Shown here in pieces: positions 7,756-16,071 of a stretch of DNA of 64,000 nt. The stretch's first letter is position 1; each line of letters begins with the position of its first letter. This DNA comes from Roseimaritima sediminicola (GTDB taxonomy: Bacteria; Planctomycetota; Planctomycetia; Pirellulales; Pirellulaceae), in the NCBI RefSeq assembly GCF_009618275.1, contig NZ_WIAD01000019.1:28047-92046 (forward strand). Reading direction: 5' to 3'. The notes under the pieces were generated by a model that made no database searches, had not been told where the DNA came from, and saw only the letters and a list, made by a program, of their open reading frames with translations. The translations under genes and the position numbers were made by a program.

Positions 7756-9234
7756 TTAGACGACGTCGGGGCTGCCGACGACGTTCAGGGCGTCGATCAT
7801 GCTGCAGCGACGTTCGCGGGTGAACGTGACCGGGCTGGTCACGCCTTCGCCGGTCGGGCCGGCGATCGAGAACGACAGGTAGCCTTCGCCGCCGAGTCCC
7901 AAACTGGCCATGCAGGGTCCGTTCTTGACGAACAGCGTGGTGTCGAGGGCGCGGCCCATCTTGGTCATGTTGCGGACGTTGCGCGAGTGGATGATGGCGG
8001 TGTGGCGGAAGCCGTGCTCGGCGTGCTTGGCCATCTCGATCGCGTGGTCGACGTCGCGAGCCCGAACGAAGGGCAGAAACGGCATCATCTGTTCGACGCT
8101 GACGAACGGGTGATCCTCGTCGGTTTCGCCAAACACCAGCTCCACCGACTCGGGAATGTTCACGCCGGCCGCCGCGGCCAACACCGCAGCGTCGCGGCCG
8201 ATGAAATCCTTGCAGGCCGCGTCGTGGTTGTCCTCGCCGACCTGAACGATGGCTTTCTCAGTTAGACGCGCGATCTGAGCGGCGTCCAGCTTGACCGCGC
8301 CGGCTCGCTGCATCGCTTCCATCATTTGATCGAAGACGCTGTCGACGACGAAGACTTCCTTTTCGGCGATGCACAGCAGGTTGTTGTCGTAGGCCCCGCC
8401 CTGGATGATCGACTGGGCCGCCAGATCCAAATCCGCGGTCTCGTCCACGACGACCGGCGGGTTACCGGGACCGGCCACGATGGCCCGTTTGCCGCTGCGC
8501 AGTGCCGCCCGGCCCACGGCCGGGCCACCGGTGACGCAGATCAGGGCGATGTCGCGATGGGCGAACAGTTCGTTGGCCGATTCCAGCGTGGGTTCGCTGA
8601 TCACGCAGATCAGGTTGTCGATGCCCAGCTCGCGATGGATCGCTTCGTTGTAGCGGCGCACGCCTTCGGTCGCCACGCGTTTGCCCGAGGGGTGCGGATT
8701 GACGACCACGGCGTTGCCACCGGCCAACATGCTGACGGCGTTGCCGGTGATCGTCGGCAGGCTGTGCGTGACCGGGGTGATCGCGCCGATCACGCCAAAG
8801 GGAGCACGCTGGATCAAGGCCAAACCCTTGTCGCCGGCGAAGGCCTGGGTGCTGAAGAACTCCGTTCCCGGGCTCAGCTCGCCCAGGGTTTTCAGTTTTT
8901 CGATCTTGTGAACCGGGCGGCCGATGCCGGTTTCTTCCATCTCCATCAGACCCAGCTCTTCGCACTGCTCGATGGCGATCCGGCGGATGATCGCGATCAC
9001 CTCGTTGCGCTGGCTCATCGAGAACCGCGAAAACTCCTCGAAGGCGTGCCGCGCCGCGGTGACGGCTTCGCCCACGTCGGTGAACACGCCGTTGCGTCCC
9101 ACGGCGGCCGAACCGCTGGGCGGTGCGGTGTTTGCAGAAACCGCCGAAGCGTCGCCGGAGAGGGGCGGCATCGGGCCGACCTCGGCCATCACCTGGGCGA
9201 CGACATTGCGAATCAGGTTTTCGTCGAATTGCAT
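7756..9234 (-). CDS. CoA-acylating aldehyde dehydrogenase (PduP/EutE-like) with N-terminal encapsulation peptide
   Basis: Oxidises an aldehyde, expected L-lactaldehyde, with NAD and CoA to the acyl-CoA inside the microcompartment. ATG 9234 is the best start, 21 bp after the upstream BMC-P stop; a GTG at 9258 overlaps that stop. Residues 1-20, MQFDENLIRNVVAQVMAEVG, form an amphipathic targeting helix, followed by a Pro/Ser/Ala linker to about residue 48. The ALDH body shows VGDV-like entry, GNAVVVNPHPSGKR (cofactor region), CVTGGPAVGRAA, and the catalytic cysteine in DNNLLCIAEK (Cys288). Length 492 aa matches PduP/EutE. The fused tail plus context gives high confidence in the BMC role; lactaldehyde as substrate is inferred from the aldolase. 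Confidence 0.94.
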   Translation of the reverse strand: MQFDENLIRNVVAQVMAEVGPMPPLSGDASAVSANTAPPSGSAAVGRNGVFTDVGEAVTAARHAFEEFSRFSMSQRNEVIAIIRRIAIEQCEELGLMEMEETGIGRPVHKIEKLKTLGELSPGTEFFSTQAFAGDKGLALIQRAPFGVIGAITPVTHSLPTITGNAVSMLAGGNAVVVNPHPSGKRVATEGVRRYNEAIHRELGIDNLICVISEPTLESANELFAHRDIALICVTGGPAVGRAALRSGKRAIVAGPGNPPVVVDETADLDLAAQSIIQGGAYDNNLLCIAEKEVFVVDSVFDQMMEAMQRAGAVKLDAAQIARLTEKAIVQVGEDNHDAACKDFIGRDAAVLAAAAGVNIPESVELVFGETDEDHPFVSVEQMMPFLPFVRARDVDHAIEMAKHAEHGFRHTAIIHSRNVRNMTKMGRALDTTLFVKNGPCMASLGLGGEGYLSFSIAGPTGEGVTSPVTFTRERRCSMIDALNVVGSPDVV

Positions 9235-9254
9235 GTTTTTACTCAAGTGAGAGG

Positions 9255-9563
9255 TCACTGACGGTCGTAGACCTGTTGTTTGTCGATGTGAACGCGGTCG
9301 ACGATGCCGATGATCACGGCATCGATGGGCAGTTTGCTGGTTTCGGGCGTCAGCCGTGCGCTGCTGCCCTGAACGATCAACACATAGTCATCCTCGCCGG
9401 CTCCCAAGGTGTCGACCGCGATAAAGGTCCGACCCGTAGTGACCAATTGGTCGCGCGTCTCGCCGTCCAAGCGATACGGCTCGACGACCAACAGCTTGTG
9501 ACCGGTCATCGACGCAACTTTCTGCGTGCTGACAACCGATCCGGTCACGCGGGCAATGAACAT
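9255..9563 (-). CDS. BMC-P shell vertex protein (EutN/CcmL family), copy 3
   Basis: A 102-aa vertex protein starting MFIARVTGSVVSTQKVASMTG, with LLVVEPYRLDG, the turn GAGEDDYVLIVQGSSAR and the C-terminal strand DAVIIGIVDRVHID, all characteristic of EutN/CcmL pentamers. It carries about ten extra C-terminal residues compared with copies 1 and 2. It lies between acetate kinase (88-bp gap) and the aldehyde dehydrogenase (20-bp gap), so it is clearly in the same transcript. Confidence 0.94.
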   Translation of the reverse strand: MFIARVTGSVVSTQKVASMTGHKLLVVEPYRLDGETRDQLVTTGRTFIAVDTLGAGEDDYVLIVQGSSARLTPETSKLPIDAVIIGIVDRVHIDKQQVYDRQ

Positions 9564-9651
9564 AGGAACTCGACGCAGTCGTACAAAAGGATGGTTGGAT
9601 TCGGGTAAATGTCGGAGGCAGCGAAACCGCGCGTGGCGCCGGCCATGCCGC

Positions 9652-10857
9652 TCACGCCGGGTCTTGCTCGAGCACCTGACAGCACTGCCGAGCGACGATC
9701 AATTCTTCGTTGGTCGGGACGATCCAGACCTCGGTGCGGCTGTCGGCGGTGTGAATCGTCGCCTCGCCACGCTCGTTGGTTTGCGGCGACGCGTTCTTGT
9801 CCGCGTCGACTTCGATCCCCAACGACTCTAGATTACGACACACTTCGCGGCGGATTTCCGCACCGTTCTCACCGATCCCGGCGGTGAAACAAATCGCGTC
9901 CGCGCCGCCCAAGGCGACCAACATCCCGCCCAGGTGCCGGCGGATTTCGGCGACGTACACGTCCAGAGCCCGCTGGCAGCGGGCGTTGCCCTCGGCCGCG
10001 GCGGCTTCCACGTCGCGGATGTCCGCGCTCAATCCGCTCAGCCCCAGCAGGCCGCACTCGTTGGCCAACCGTCCCAGCACCTCTTCCAGCGATTCGCCGG
10101 TGTGCTGCATGATCAGCGGCAGCGCGAAGGGATCGAAATCGCCCACGCGGTTGTTCTGCGGCAATCCGGTTTGCGGCGTCATGCCCATCGTCGTAGCCAC
10201 GCTCTGACCGCCGCGAATCGCACACAGGCTGCTGCTGCCGCCCAGGTGACAGGAGATCACTCGCGCGTCATCCCGCTCGAGCAGTTCGGCCATCCGCGTG
10301 GCGATGTAGCGGTGACTGGCACCGTGAAAGCCCCACTTGCGAATGTTCAGCGTCTCGGTCCACTCCTGGGGGATCGCGTAGCTTTGCCAAGCTTCGGGGA
10401 TCGTGCGGTGGAAGCCGGTTTCAAACGCGGCGACCAGGGGGATCCCGGCGACGCGGCGGGCCAGAGCTCGCATGGCGGCGATGTAGGGCGGGTTGTGCGC
10501 CGGCGCCGCGGCGTTCATTTCCGCCATCGCCTCCAGCACGCTTTCATCGACCACATGCACGCCGGAAATCCGTCCGCCGTGCACCGCCTTGAAACCGATC
10601 GCCGACACCTCCGAAGCACTCTTCAGGCAGCCTCGCTCGGGATCGGTCAACTGCTGCAAACACGCCTCCACGGCCACGCCATGATCGGGCACCGATTGCT
10701 GCCGGGAATCCGACCAATCGCCGATCGAAACCGTGCACCGGCTGCTCGGCTCGCCGATCCGATCGACCGCGCCGCGCGCCAGCGACGTCTCGTCGCTCAT
10801 GTCCAACAACTGGTACTTGAAACTGGTCGAACCCAGATTGGCAACCAATACCTTCAT
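9652..10857 (-). CDS. ackA: Acetate kinase family enzyme (ASKHA fold), probable lactate kinase role
   Basis: Acyl-phosphate:ADP phosphotransferase, expected to turn lactoyl-phosphate from PduL into lactate plus ATP. The 401-aa protein spans the family. It has [11 protein letters not shown] at the N-terminus, [11 protein letters not shown] near the middle, [20 protein letters not shown] with the conserved Arg (R241 of Methanosarcina AckA), [14 protein letters not shown] and [10 protein letters not shown]. Two motifs differ from textbook enzymes: HRVVHGG is FKAVHGG, and HLGNG is HLGGS. These changes may reflect a bulkier substrate or altered activity. No targeting tail is visible, so it may act outside the shell. 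Gaps are 29 bp to BMC-H and 88 bp to BMC-P. Confidence 0.92.
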   Translation of the reverse strand: MKVLVANLGSTSFKYQLLDMSDETSLARGAVDRIGEPSSRCTVSIGDWSDSRQQSVPDHGVAVEACLQQLTDPERGCLKSASEVSAIGFKAVHGGRISGVHVVDESVLEAMAEMNAAAPAHNPPYIAAMRALARRVAGIPLVAAFETGFHRTIPEAWQSYAIPQEWTETLNIRKWGFHGASHRYIATRMAELLERDDARVISCHLGGSSSLCAIRGGQSVATTMGMTPQTGLPQNNRVGDFDPFALPLIMQHTGESLEEVLGRLANECGLLGLSGLSADIRDVEAAAAEGNARCQRALDVYVAEIRRHLGGMLVALGGADAICFTAGIGENGAEIRREVCRNLESLGIEVDADKNASPQTNERGEATIHTADSRTEVWIVPTNEELIVARQCCQVLEQDPA

Positions 10858-10886
10858 GGCCGCGATACTCCTTTAAAGAAACGGTC

Positions 10887-11267
10887 TTAGCTGAGGAAGG
10901 CTTCGCCCAGTCCTTCGGCCGGTCGCGGAATGATGTGGCTGCCGACCAATTCGCCGATCTGGGCGGCGGCTGCCGAACCGGCTTCGACCGCCGCGCGGAC
11001 GCTGCCGACGTCGCCGCTGACGACCGTCGTGACCAGGCCGCCGCCGATGTCGACGCGTTTGACGATCGCCACGTTGGCCGCTTTGGCCATCGCATCGGTG
11101 GCTTCGACCAATGCCAACAAACCTTTGGTTTCAATCAGACCGATTGCTTGATTCATCTGTACGACTCTTTGTTCTCGGGGGGATAGGGTGGTTTGCTTCT
11201 TAACCTTTTTGCCAGCTTCCGCCTTCACGGAAGCGTCCGCCTTGGCGGAGGCCGCTTTCTTTGCCAT
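10887..11267 (-). CDS. BMC-H hexameric shell protein with Lys/Ala-rich N-terminal extension
   Basis: Pfam BMC-domain shell protein. The canonical 89-residue domain starts at MNQAIGLIETKGLLALVEA (ATG 11156), with the pore region VSGDVGSVRAAVEAG and an ending IIPRPAEGL. Upstream the frame stays open and encodes AKKAASAKADASVKAEAGKK, then TTLSPREQRVVQ. I give ATG 11267; GTG 11300, 4 bp after the previous stop, would add AKAKAKAKPS from a GGCAAA hexamer run. No clear ribosome site marks ATG 11156, while the basic extension has coherent composition, so the longer form is plausible but unproven. A basic tail on a shell tile is unusual. Paired with the BMC-H gene at 11305. Confidence 0.9.
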   Translation of the reverse strand: MAKKAASAKADASVKAEAGKKVKKQTTLSPREQRVVQMNQAIGLIETKGLLALVEATDAMAKAANVAIVKRVDIGGGLVTTVVSGDVGSVRAAVEAGSAAAAQIGELVGSHIIPRPAEGLGEAFLS

Positions 11268-11304
11268 CGAAGGTTTTGCCTTTGCCTTTGCCTTTGCCAC
11301 CGCA

Positions 11305-11598
11305 CTAGGCGGACGGCATCTTGGTCTTCAGGACTTTGTTGATGTCGTCGTGCGGTCGAGCGATCACTTGCACGCTGACCACTTCGCCGACCCGCCCGGC
11401 CGCGGCGGCACCGGCGTCGGTGGCGGCCTTGACCGCCGCGACGTCGCCGGACACAAACGCGCTGACCAAGCCGCTGCCGACTTTGTCCCAGCCCAAGAAC
11501 TGGACATTCGCCGCTTTCATCATCGCGTCGGCCGCTTCGACCAAAGAGACAAAGCCCTTGGTTTCAATCATGCCCAGCGCTTCGTTGTTATTAGCCAT
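11305..11598 (-). CDS. BMC-H hexameric shell protein
   Basis: A 97-aa standard BMC-domain tile forming hexamers in shell facets. It starts [26 protein letters not shown] in the classic pattern, continues with the [20 protein letters not shown] helix region near the pore and [17 protein letters not shown] at the C-terminus. Its stop is 4 bp from the nearest start of the second BMC-H gene, so the two tiles are coupled. The leader on the mRNA strand contains a CCAACAA heptad array about 45 nt upstream of ATG. No BMC-T gene exists in the window, so the two BMC-H and three BMC-P would make the whole shell. Confidence 0.95.
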   Translation of the reverse strand: MANNNEALGMIETKGFVSLVEAADAMMKAANVQFLGWDKVGSGLVSAFVSGDVAAVKAATDAGAAAAGRVGEVVSVQVIARPHDDINKVLKTKMPSA

Positions 11599-11642
11599 GC
11601 AAACTAACCTTTCGAGTAAAGGAGGGAGTTTTGAAGTGTGAA

Positions 11643-11702
11643 GTTGGTTGTTGGTTGTTGGTTGTTGGTTGTTGGTTGTTGGTTGTTGGTTGTTGGTTGT
11701 TG
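11643..11702. repeat. 7-bp tandem array (TTGGTTG; CCAACAA on the mRNA strand)
   Basis: About 8.5 perfect heptads, 45 bp upstream of the first BMC-H start. The same unit and same orientation relative to the downstream gene recurs at 49515-49613. Confidence 0.9.
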
Positions 11703-11710
11703 GAAATCTG

Positions 11711-12024
11711 AAATCTGCTGACTCCGGCGGAATCTATGTATGGCGTGCGAAAATTCGAGCGCAGCAGCCACGGCAGTGGCGACATGCGGTAGCCCCAGGC
11801 GCGAGCCTGGGGTGCCGCACCCACACCCGCGCGCCAGTCCCAGAGGGACGACACGAATGCCGGTGCCAGACTTCCTGTCGCCCTTCCAGGGCTTTTGTCC
11901 GTAATGTTTACGTTTCCCCAGGCTCGCGTCTGGGGCTACCACATGCCATCGCTCCGCGATTTAGGAATGTTCGTTCCAGTACATAGATTCCGCTAGAGTC
12001 AGTAAATCTCCAAATCTCAAATCT
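11711..12024. repeat. Composite repeat with TGACTCCGGCGGAATCTA inverted ends (interior type B)
   Basis: Left end CTGACTCCGGCGGAATCTAT at about 11719 and right end TACATAGATTCCGCTAGAGT at about 11980 are inverted copies, flanked by AAATCTGAAATCTG and AAATCTCAAATCTG. The interior from 11761 repeats that of 7123-7379 (GCAGCAGCCACGG, CCCAGGCGCGAGCCTGGG, CCCTTCCAGGGCTTT). Together with the heptads it fills the 436-bp gap between PduL and the first BMC-H gene. Confidence 0.85.
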
Positions 12025-12034
12025 GCCGCCTGAC

Positions 12035-12754
12035 CTACCCGTGGCACTTGCAGTCGGCGTCTTGCTTCTTCAGCACGACCGCTTCGGCCTTGTCCAGGTT
12101 GCAGGCGTTGCCTTCGTCGGTGTCGATGTGGACCTCCAACTTGGCCGCCTCGTCGGCGCGAACCAACAAGTCGTCAAAGGTGACGCTGCATCCGGGATTC
12201 TTGACGGTCAACTGCATCAGGTCGCCGTTTTCGACGCCGTAGTAGCGGCAGTCGTGATGGTTCATGTGGACGTGGCGGGCGGCGCGGATCACGCCGCGGT
12301 CGAGTTGGACCGTGCCGGCCGGCCCCACCAACACGCATCCGGGCGTGCCCTCGATATCGCCGCTGTGCCGCGTCGGGGCGTCGATGCCCAAGGAGATCGA
12401 ATCGGTCAGCGCCAACTCGACCTGGCTGTGCGAACGCGTCGGCCCCAGGACCCGCACGTTGGGCAACATCCGCCGCCGCGGACCGACGACCATCACGGTC
12501 TGGGCCGCGGCGTAGAAGCCGTCCTGATACAGCGGCTTTTCGGGTTCCAGCACCGCGCCCTTGCCGAACAGCATCTCCACGTGCTCGTCGGTCAGGTGAC
12601 AGTGTCGGGCCGAGATACTGACCCGCAGATTCGGCTTGCCATCGACCCAGCCGGGCGGCTGCGAACCACCTCCGGCGGCGCCGGAAGCGTCTCCGGACAT
12701 CGCACTGCGCAAGGCCTGGCGGACAAGGGATTCAATTACAGCTTGATTGGTCAT
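12035..12754 (-). CDS. pduL: PduL-type phosphotransacylase with N-terminal encapsulation peptide
   Basis: Converts acyl-CoA (expected lactoyl-CoA) and phosphate to acyl-phosphate and regenerates CoA within the shell. The 239-aa protein has two zinc-binding PduL halves, marked by [20 protein letters not shown] near residue 45 and [12 protein letters not shown] near residue 160. Residues 1-20 ([20 protein letters not shown]) form an amphipathic targeting helix, followed by a Gly/Ala/Ser linker and the domain. The C-terminus ends Cys-rich, DADCKCHG. Its start overlaps the end of the DeoR gene by 23 bp, implying coupled translation and regulator-first operon order. Confidence 0.95.
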   Translation of the reverse strand: MTNQAVIESLVRQALRSAMSGDASGAAGGGSQPPGWVDGKPNLRVSISARHCHLTDEHVEMLFGKGAVLEPEKPLYQDGFYAAAQTVMVVGPRRRMLPNVRVLGPTRSHSQVELALTDSISLGIDAPTRHSGDIEGTPGCVLVGPAGTVQLDRGVIRAARHVHMNHHDCRYYGVENGDLMQLTVKNPGCSVTFDDLLVRADEAAKLEVHIDTDEGNACNLDKAEAVVLKKQDADCKCHG

Positions 12755-13568
12755 CGGAGCGGTCCGCTTCGGTAGGAACTTCGTTATCGCTCAATACTAA
12801 TTTCGGCCCAGCGTCCAGCAGGCGCTTGCGCCATGGACCGGGCAATTTGTGGTCGGTTATCACCGTGTGCACCTCGCCTAACCGGCACAACCGCGACAGG
12901 CTGGCCCGGCCAAACTTGCTGCTGTCGGCAATCACCACGGTTCTGTCCGCCGCGGCGATCATCGTTCGCTCGGTTTCCACCAACAGCAGGTTGCTGTTGT
13001 AAAACCCCCGCTCGTCGATGCCCGCCACCGACAGGAAGGCCTGACTGACGTTCAACGTCGCCAGCACGTGATTGGCCAGCGAACCGATCGTCACGCCCGT
13101 GCGACCGTGCACGTATCCGCCCACCAGGATCAAATCCGCCGTGTCGCTGGCCGCAAACAAATTGGCCACCGGCAGGCTGTTGGTCACCACCTGCAGCGGC
13201 CGACCGACCAATTGCCGAGCCAGCTCGTACGTCGTGCTGCCGCCGTCGAGCAGGATCGTTTCGTTGTCGGAAACCAACCGAGCGGCCGCGACCGCGATCG
13301 CTCGCTTCTGCTGCCACAGCGAATCCTCACGGCCCTCGAACAACCGCATGCTGGTCGCCGACCCGGTCCAAAACACTCCGCCGTGCGTCCGCCGCGCCTC
13401 GCCCTCCTGCTCCAGAAAATCCAAGTCCCGGCGCACCGTCGATTCGCTCACGTCCAACCGCTGAGCCAGGTCGCCCAGAGCGACGAAACCGTGCGTCTGC
13501 AGCGTTCGCCGCAGCTCCTGGCGCCGGGCCTCCAAACGCTTCTGCTCGTTGCCGTTGCTCATTGCCAT
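12732..13568 (-). CDS. DeoR-family transcriptional regulator of the BMC operon
   Basis: A 278-aa sugar-phosphate-responsive repressor. The N-terminal winged helix (residues 10-65) contains [20 protein letters not shown] and the wing GEARRTHGG, textbook DeoR. The C-terminal DeoRC domain (80-250) has the effector-site signature [15 protein letters not shown] and later [11 protein letters not shown]. The effector is likely the sugar phosphate handled by the aldolase. First gene of the leftward BMC operon, overlapping PduL by 23 bp, so it probably autoregulates. An ATG at 13562 (MSNGNEQ) is an alternative start two codons later. Confidence 0.95.
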   Translation of the reverse strand: MAMSNGNEQKRLEARRQELRRTLQTHGFVALGDLAQRLDVSESTVRRDLDFLEQEGEARRTHGGVFWTGSATSMRLFEGREDSLWQQKRAIAVAAARLVSDNETILLDGGSTTYELARQLVGRPLQVVTNSLPVANLFAASDTADLILVGGYVHGRTGVTIGSLANHVLATLNVSQAFLSVAGIDERGFYNSNLLLVETERTMIAAADRTVVIADSSKFGRASLSRLCRLGEVHTVITDHKLPGPWRKRLLDAGPKLVLSDNEVPTEADRSDDQSSCN

Positions 13569-13975
13569 CGGTTCGGGGCCCTCACAGAACTCGGTCGTCG
13601 CCGGAAACGGGGAAAGCCGCCGACGGACCGCCCAAAGCTGCCCGCTTTACGCAAGCACCCCAAACCACCCGTCGATGACAGCAAACTACCGCAACGAGAT
13701 AGATTGTTACAGCTTGCTGAAAGATTTCAATCACATTCTGACGATTTTCTTTCACCTGGTGACAGAATGGTTCCGGCCGGCCAGCCGGGAGAGGGGCCCC
13801 AGTTCGCTCTTGTCGCCGCAGGCGGGCAGTTCGTATCCTTGCCGCGGAAAGTCGTTCGGCTGGAACAGCCGAGCTGCTTTGTGGCATAGGCTTCCAGCCT
13901 GTGAGCCGGTCCGCTCTCGGCTGGGACAGCCGAGCTACTTTCGGACAGCCGAGTTATTTGGTGACGAGTCCACGG
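13569..13975. other. Divergent intergenic region upstream of DeoR and of the TPR gene
   Basis: 407 bp without a gene. The part near 13700-13760 is AT-rich for this genome and is the likely BMC operon control region. A single GGCATAGGCTTCCAGCCTGT unit lies near 13881-13900. Around 13865-13955 a short motif GGACAGCCGAG recurs. An open frame across it (13549 onward) is repeat-derived and not called. Confidence 0.6.
13700..13762 (-). promoter_or_regulatory. Putative DeoR operator/promoter of the BMC operon
   Basis: On the minus strand this reads GGTGAAAGAAAATCG, then TTGAAATCTTTCAGC, then TGTAACAATC. The GAAAG/CTTTC half-sites are of the A/T-rich kind bound by DeoR repressors, and TTGAAA followed 15 bp later by TAACAA is a weak promoter match. 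It lies 130-190 bp upstream of the DeoR start. Assignment is inference. Confidence 0.3.
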
Positions 13976-16015
13976 ATGAACATGGCCAAGAGAGGACCCA
14001 CGCGATGGATTGCGATGGCGGTGCTGGGAGGAACCCTGGCCGCGACGGGGATCGCTGCGCCGCCGCAATCGCGGTCCAAGGCCGCGGACGCCGCTTCGCA
14101 GCCTCCCGGCGGCGCTTCGGTCACGGCCACCCTCCGCGCCGGCCTGGACCAGTTGGCCGCCGGCGATGCGGCGGCCGCTCACCAAACGCTCGAGGCCCTG
14201 ATCGATAGCGATACGCTCTCGGTAACCTCCGAGCGGCTCTCCGCGCACATCGCCAACGGCCAGGCGCTGCACAAGCTGCGGCGGTACGAGTCGGCGATGA
14301 TTCAGTTCGAGCAGGCCCTGGCTGCCGCACCGCCGCATACGGACCAGACCACCCTGCGACTGGCCGTGGCCGATGCGGCTTACCGCTGTGGGCGAACCGA
14401 CAAAGCGCTCCAGCACAGCTCGGCCGTTCTGGACGGCGACCCGCCAGCGGCCGTGGGGCGTGTGGCGCGGCGGCTGGAGGTCGCTGGCCAGCTGGCGGCC
14501 CGGCGTCCGGAGGAGGCATGGCAGGCGTTCGAGATGGCCACACCGGCTGATCAAGCGGACCTGAGGGACCTGGCAGGCCAAATCGGGGCGGCCGCATTGA
14601 CCGCCCGCCAAGCCCACGTGGCGAGCCGCGCGTACCGGTGGCTGAGCGAACACGACGAAGAACCTGCGGCGCAGCGGCAGGCCGAACTGGGATTGGCCTG
14701 GGCGGCGGCCCTGGGTGCGGAACCGCCCGGTGATGCGGCACGGAAACTGCGCGAGTTCGCAAGCCGCTATCCCGGCGACCTGGACGCGCTGCGAGCCCTG
14801 CGCGCCGAAGCCGCCCTGTGGCGTCAGTTGGACGATCCGGCCATGGTCGACGCGGCCCTGCAGCGGTTGGTCGAACTGGCCACCGAACAAACCGAACCGG
14901 CAGCCCAGGCGATGGCCGTGGCGGCCGTCGATGAGCTGTCCTTGGCGGCGGACCGCGAAACCACGCCAGCGGTGTACGCGGCGCGGCGGCGATTGGTTGT
15001 CCAACGAGCGATCGCGGCCACCGCTGGCGAGGACGCCGCCGCCCCAGCCGAATCGATGCGGGGGCGGTATCTCTTGGCCGCCGCCCTGGTCGATGCCGCG
15101 GCGGCCAATGACGAAACGTACTGGCAGAGCTGCCGCGAACAGATCCTCGCCCACGCTTCGGCTGCCCAAGTCCTGTCGGCGGCGCTAGTGCGTTTGAACG
15201 CCGCCGAACAAGACGCGGCCGCGGAGCGATTGGCGGCCCATGTGTTGGCCAGCCTGGACCCCAGCTTTGCCGATGGCCTACCCGACGCCCAGCTCGCCGC
15301 GTGCTGTGATGCCGTCTGCCGCTGGGCCAGCAACGCGGGCCGCTGGACCATGTTGGCCCTGGCCGCCGAAACGGCCGACCCTTCGGCGACCGCGCCTCGC
15401 TTGACGCCCCGCAGCACGCGGCTGCTGGCCGAAGCGCTGATGCAAACCCGCCGCACGCATAGCGCCCAGAGTTGGTTCGACGCAGCCGTCGAGGCGGGCG
15501 AACGCGACTTTGCCGTCCTGGTCCGCCGGGCGGAGTTGGCCGTGGCGCTGGACGACCTGGAAACGGCGACCACGAAACTGGACGATGCCGCGCAAGCGGT
15601 CGCCGATGACGCCTCCAGCCAACGCACCTTGATCGACATCCTGAGGGCCGAACTGGCCATCCGCCGGGCTCACCTGGAACAAGCTCGGGACATCCTCCAG
15701 CGGATCGTCCGTGTCGAGCACACCGACCCCCAGGTGCGCTGCCGAGCGCAGTGGTTGATCGGCGAGACCTACCTGCTTCAACAGCGATACCGCGAAGCCA
15801 TCGAGGCGTATCGGCTGGTCGAATCCTTCGACACGGCCGCCGGCAACTGGACGGCCGTGGCCCTGGTGCAGGCCGGCGGCGCCTACGAGCAGATGGGTCG
15901 GCCGCGAGAGGCTGCGACCTGTTACGGCGCGTTGCTACAGCGCTTTGCCGACAGCCAACACGCCGACGCCGCCCGCAAACGACTGGCCGCCCTGGGAGGT
16001 GCCATGCGAAGGTAG
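13976..16015 (+). CDS. Secreted TPR-repeat protein, first gene of an ExbB/ExbD operon
   Basis: About 679 aa from ATG 13976 (MNMAKRGPTRWIAMAVLGG), which places a signal peptide at residues 1-28; the frame upstream is repeat sequence. The rest is almost entirely alpha-helical and Ala-rich with tetratricopeptide-like helices, clearest at the N-terminus (HTLEALIDSD region, LHKLRRYESAMIQFEQALAA) and at the C-terminus (LLQQRYREAIEAYRLVES, YEQMGRPREAATCYGALLQR). Likely periplasmic scaffold. It precedes ExbB by 56 bp and then ExbD and a toroid protein, matching Planctomycetes operons where TPR proteins go with ExbBD. Specific function unknown. Confidence 0.85.
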   Translation: MNMAKRGPTRWIAMAVLGGTLAATGIAAPPQSRSKAADAASQPPGGASVTATLRAGLDQLAAGDAAAAHQTLEALIDSDTLSVTSERLSAHIANGQALHKLRRYESAMIQFEQALAAAPPHTDQTTLRLAVADAAYRCGRTDKALQHSSAVLDGDPPAAVGRVARRLEVAGQLAARRPEEAWQAFEMATPADQADLRDLAGQIGAAALTARQAHVASRAYRWLSEHDEEPAAQRQAELGLAWAAALGAEPPGDAARKLREFASRYPGDLDALRALRAEAALWRQLDDPAMVDAALQRLVELATEQTEPAAQAMAVAAVDELSLAADRETTPAVYAARRRLVVQRAIAATAGEDAAAPAESMRGRYLLAAALVDAAAANDETYWQSCREQILAHASAAQVLSAALVRLNAAEQDAAAERLAAHVLASLDPSFADGLPDAQLAACCDAVCRWASNAGRWTMLALAAETADPSATAPRLTPRSTRLLAEALMQTRRTHSAQSWFDAAVEAGERDFAVLVRRAELAVALDDLETATTKLDDAAQAVADDASSQRTLIDILRAELAIRRAHLEQARDILQRIVRVEHTDPQVRCRAQWLIGETYLLQQRYREAIEAYRLVESFDTAAGNWTAVALVQAGGAYEQMGRPREAATCYGALLQRFADSQHADAARKRLAALGGAMRR

Positions 16016-16071
16016 ACCCGGGTTCAAATCCAAAATCTCAAATCTCCATCATCCAATCACCGTCCTCCGCC

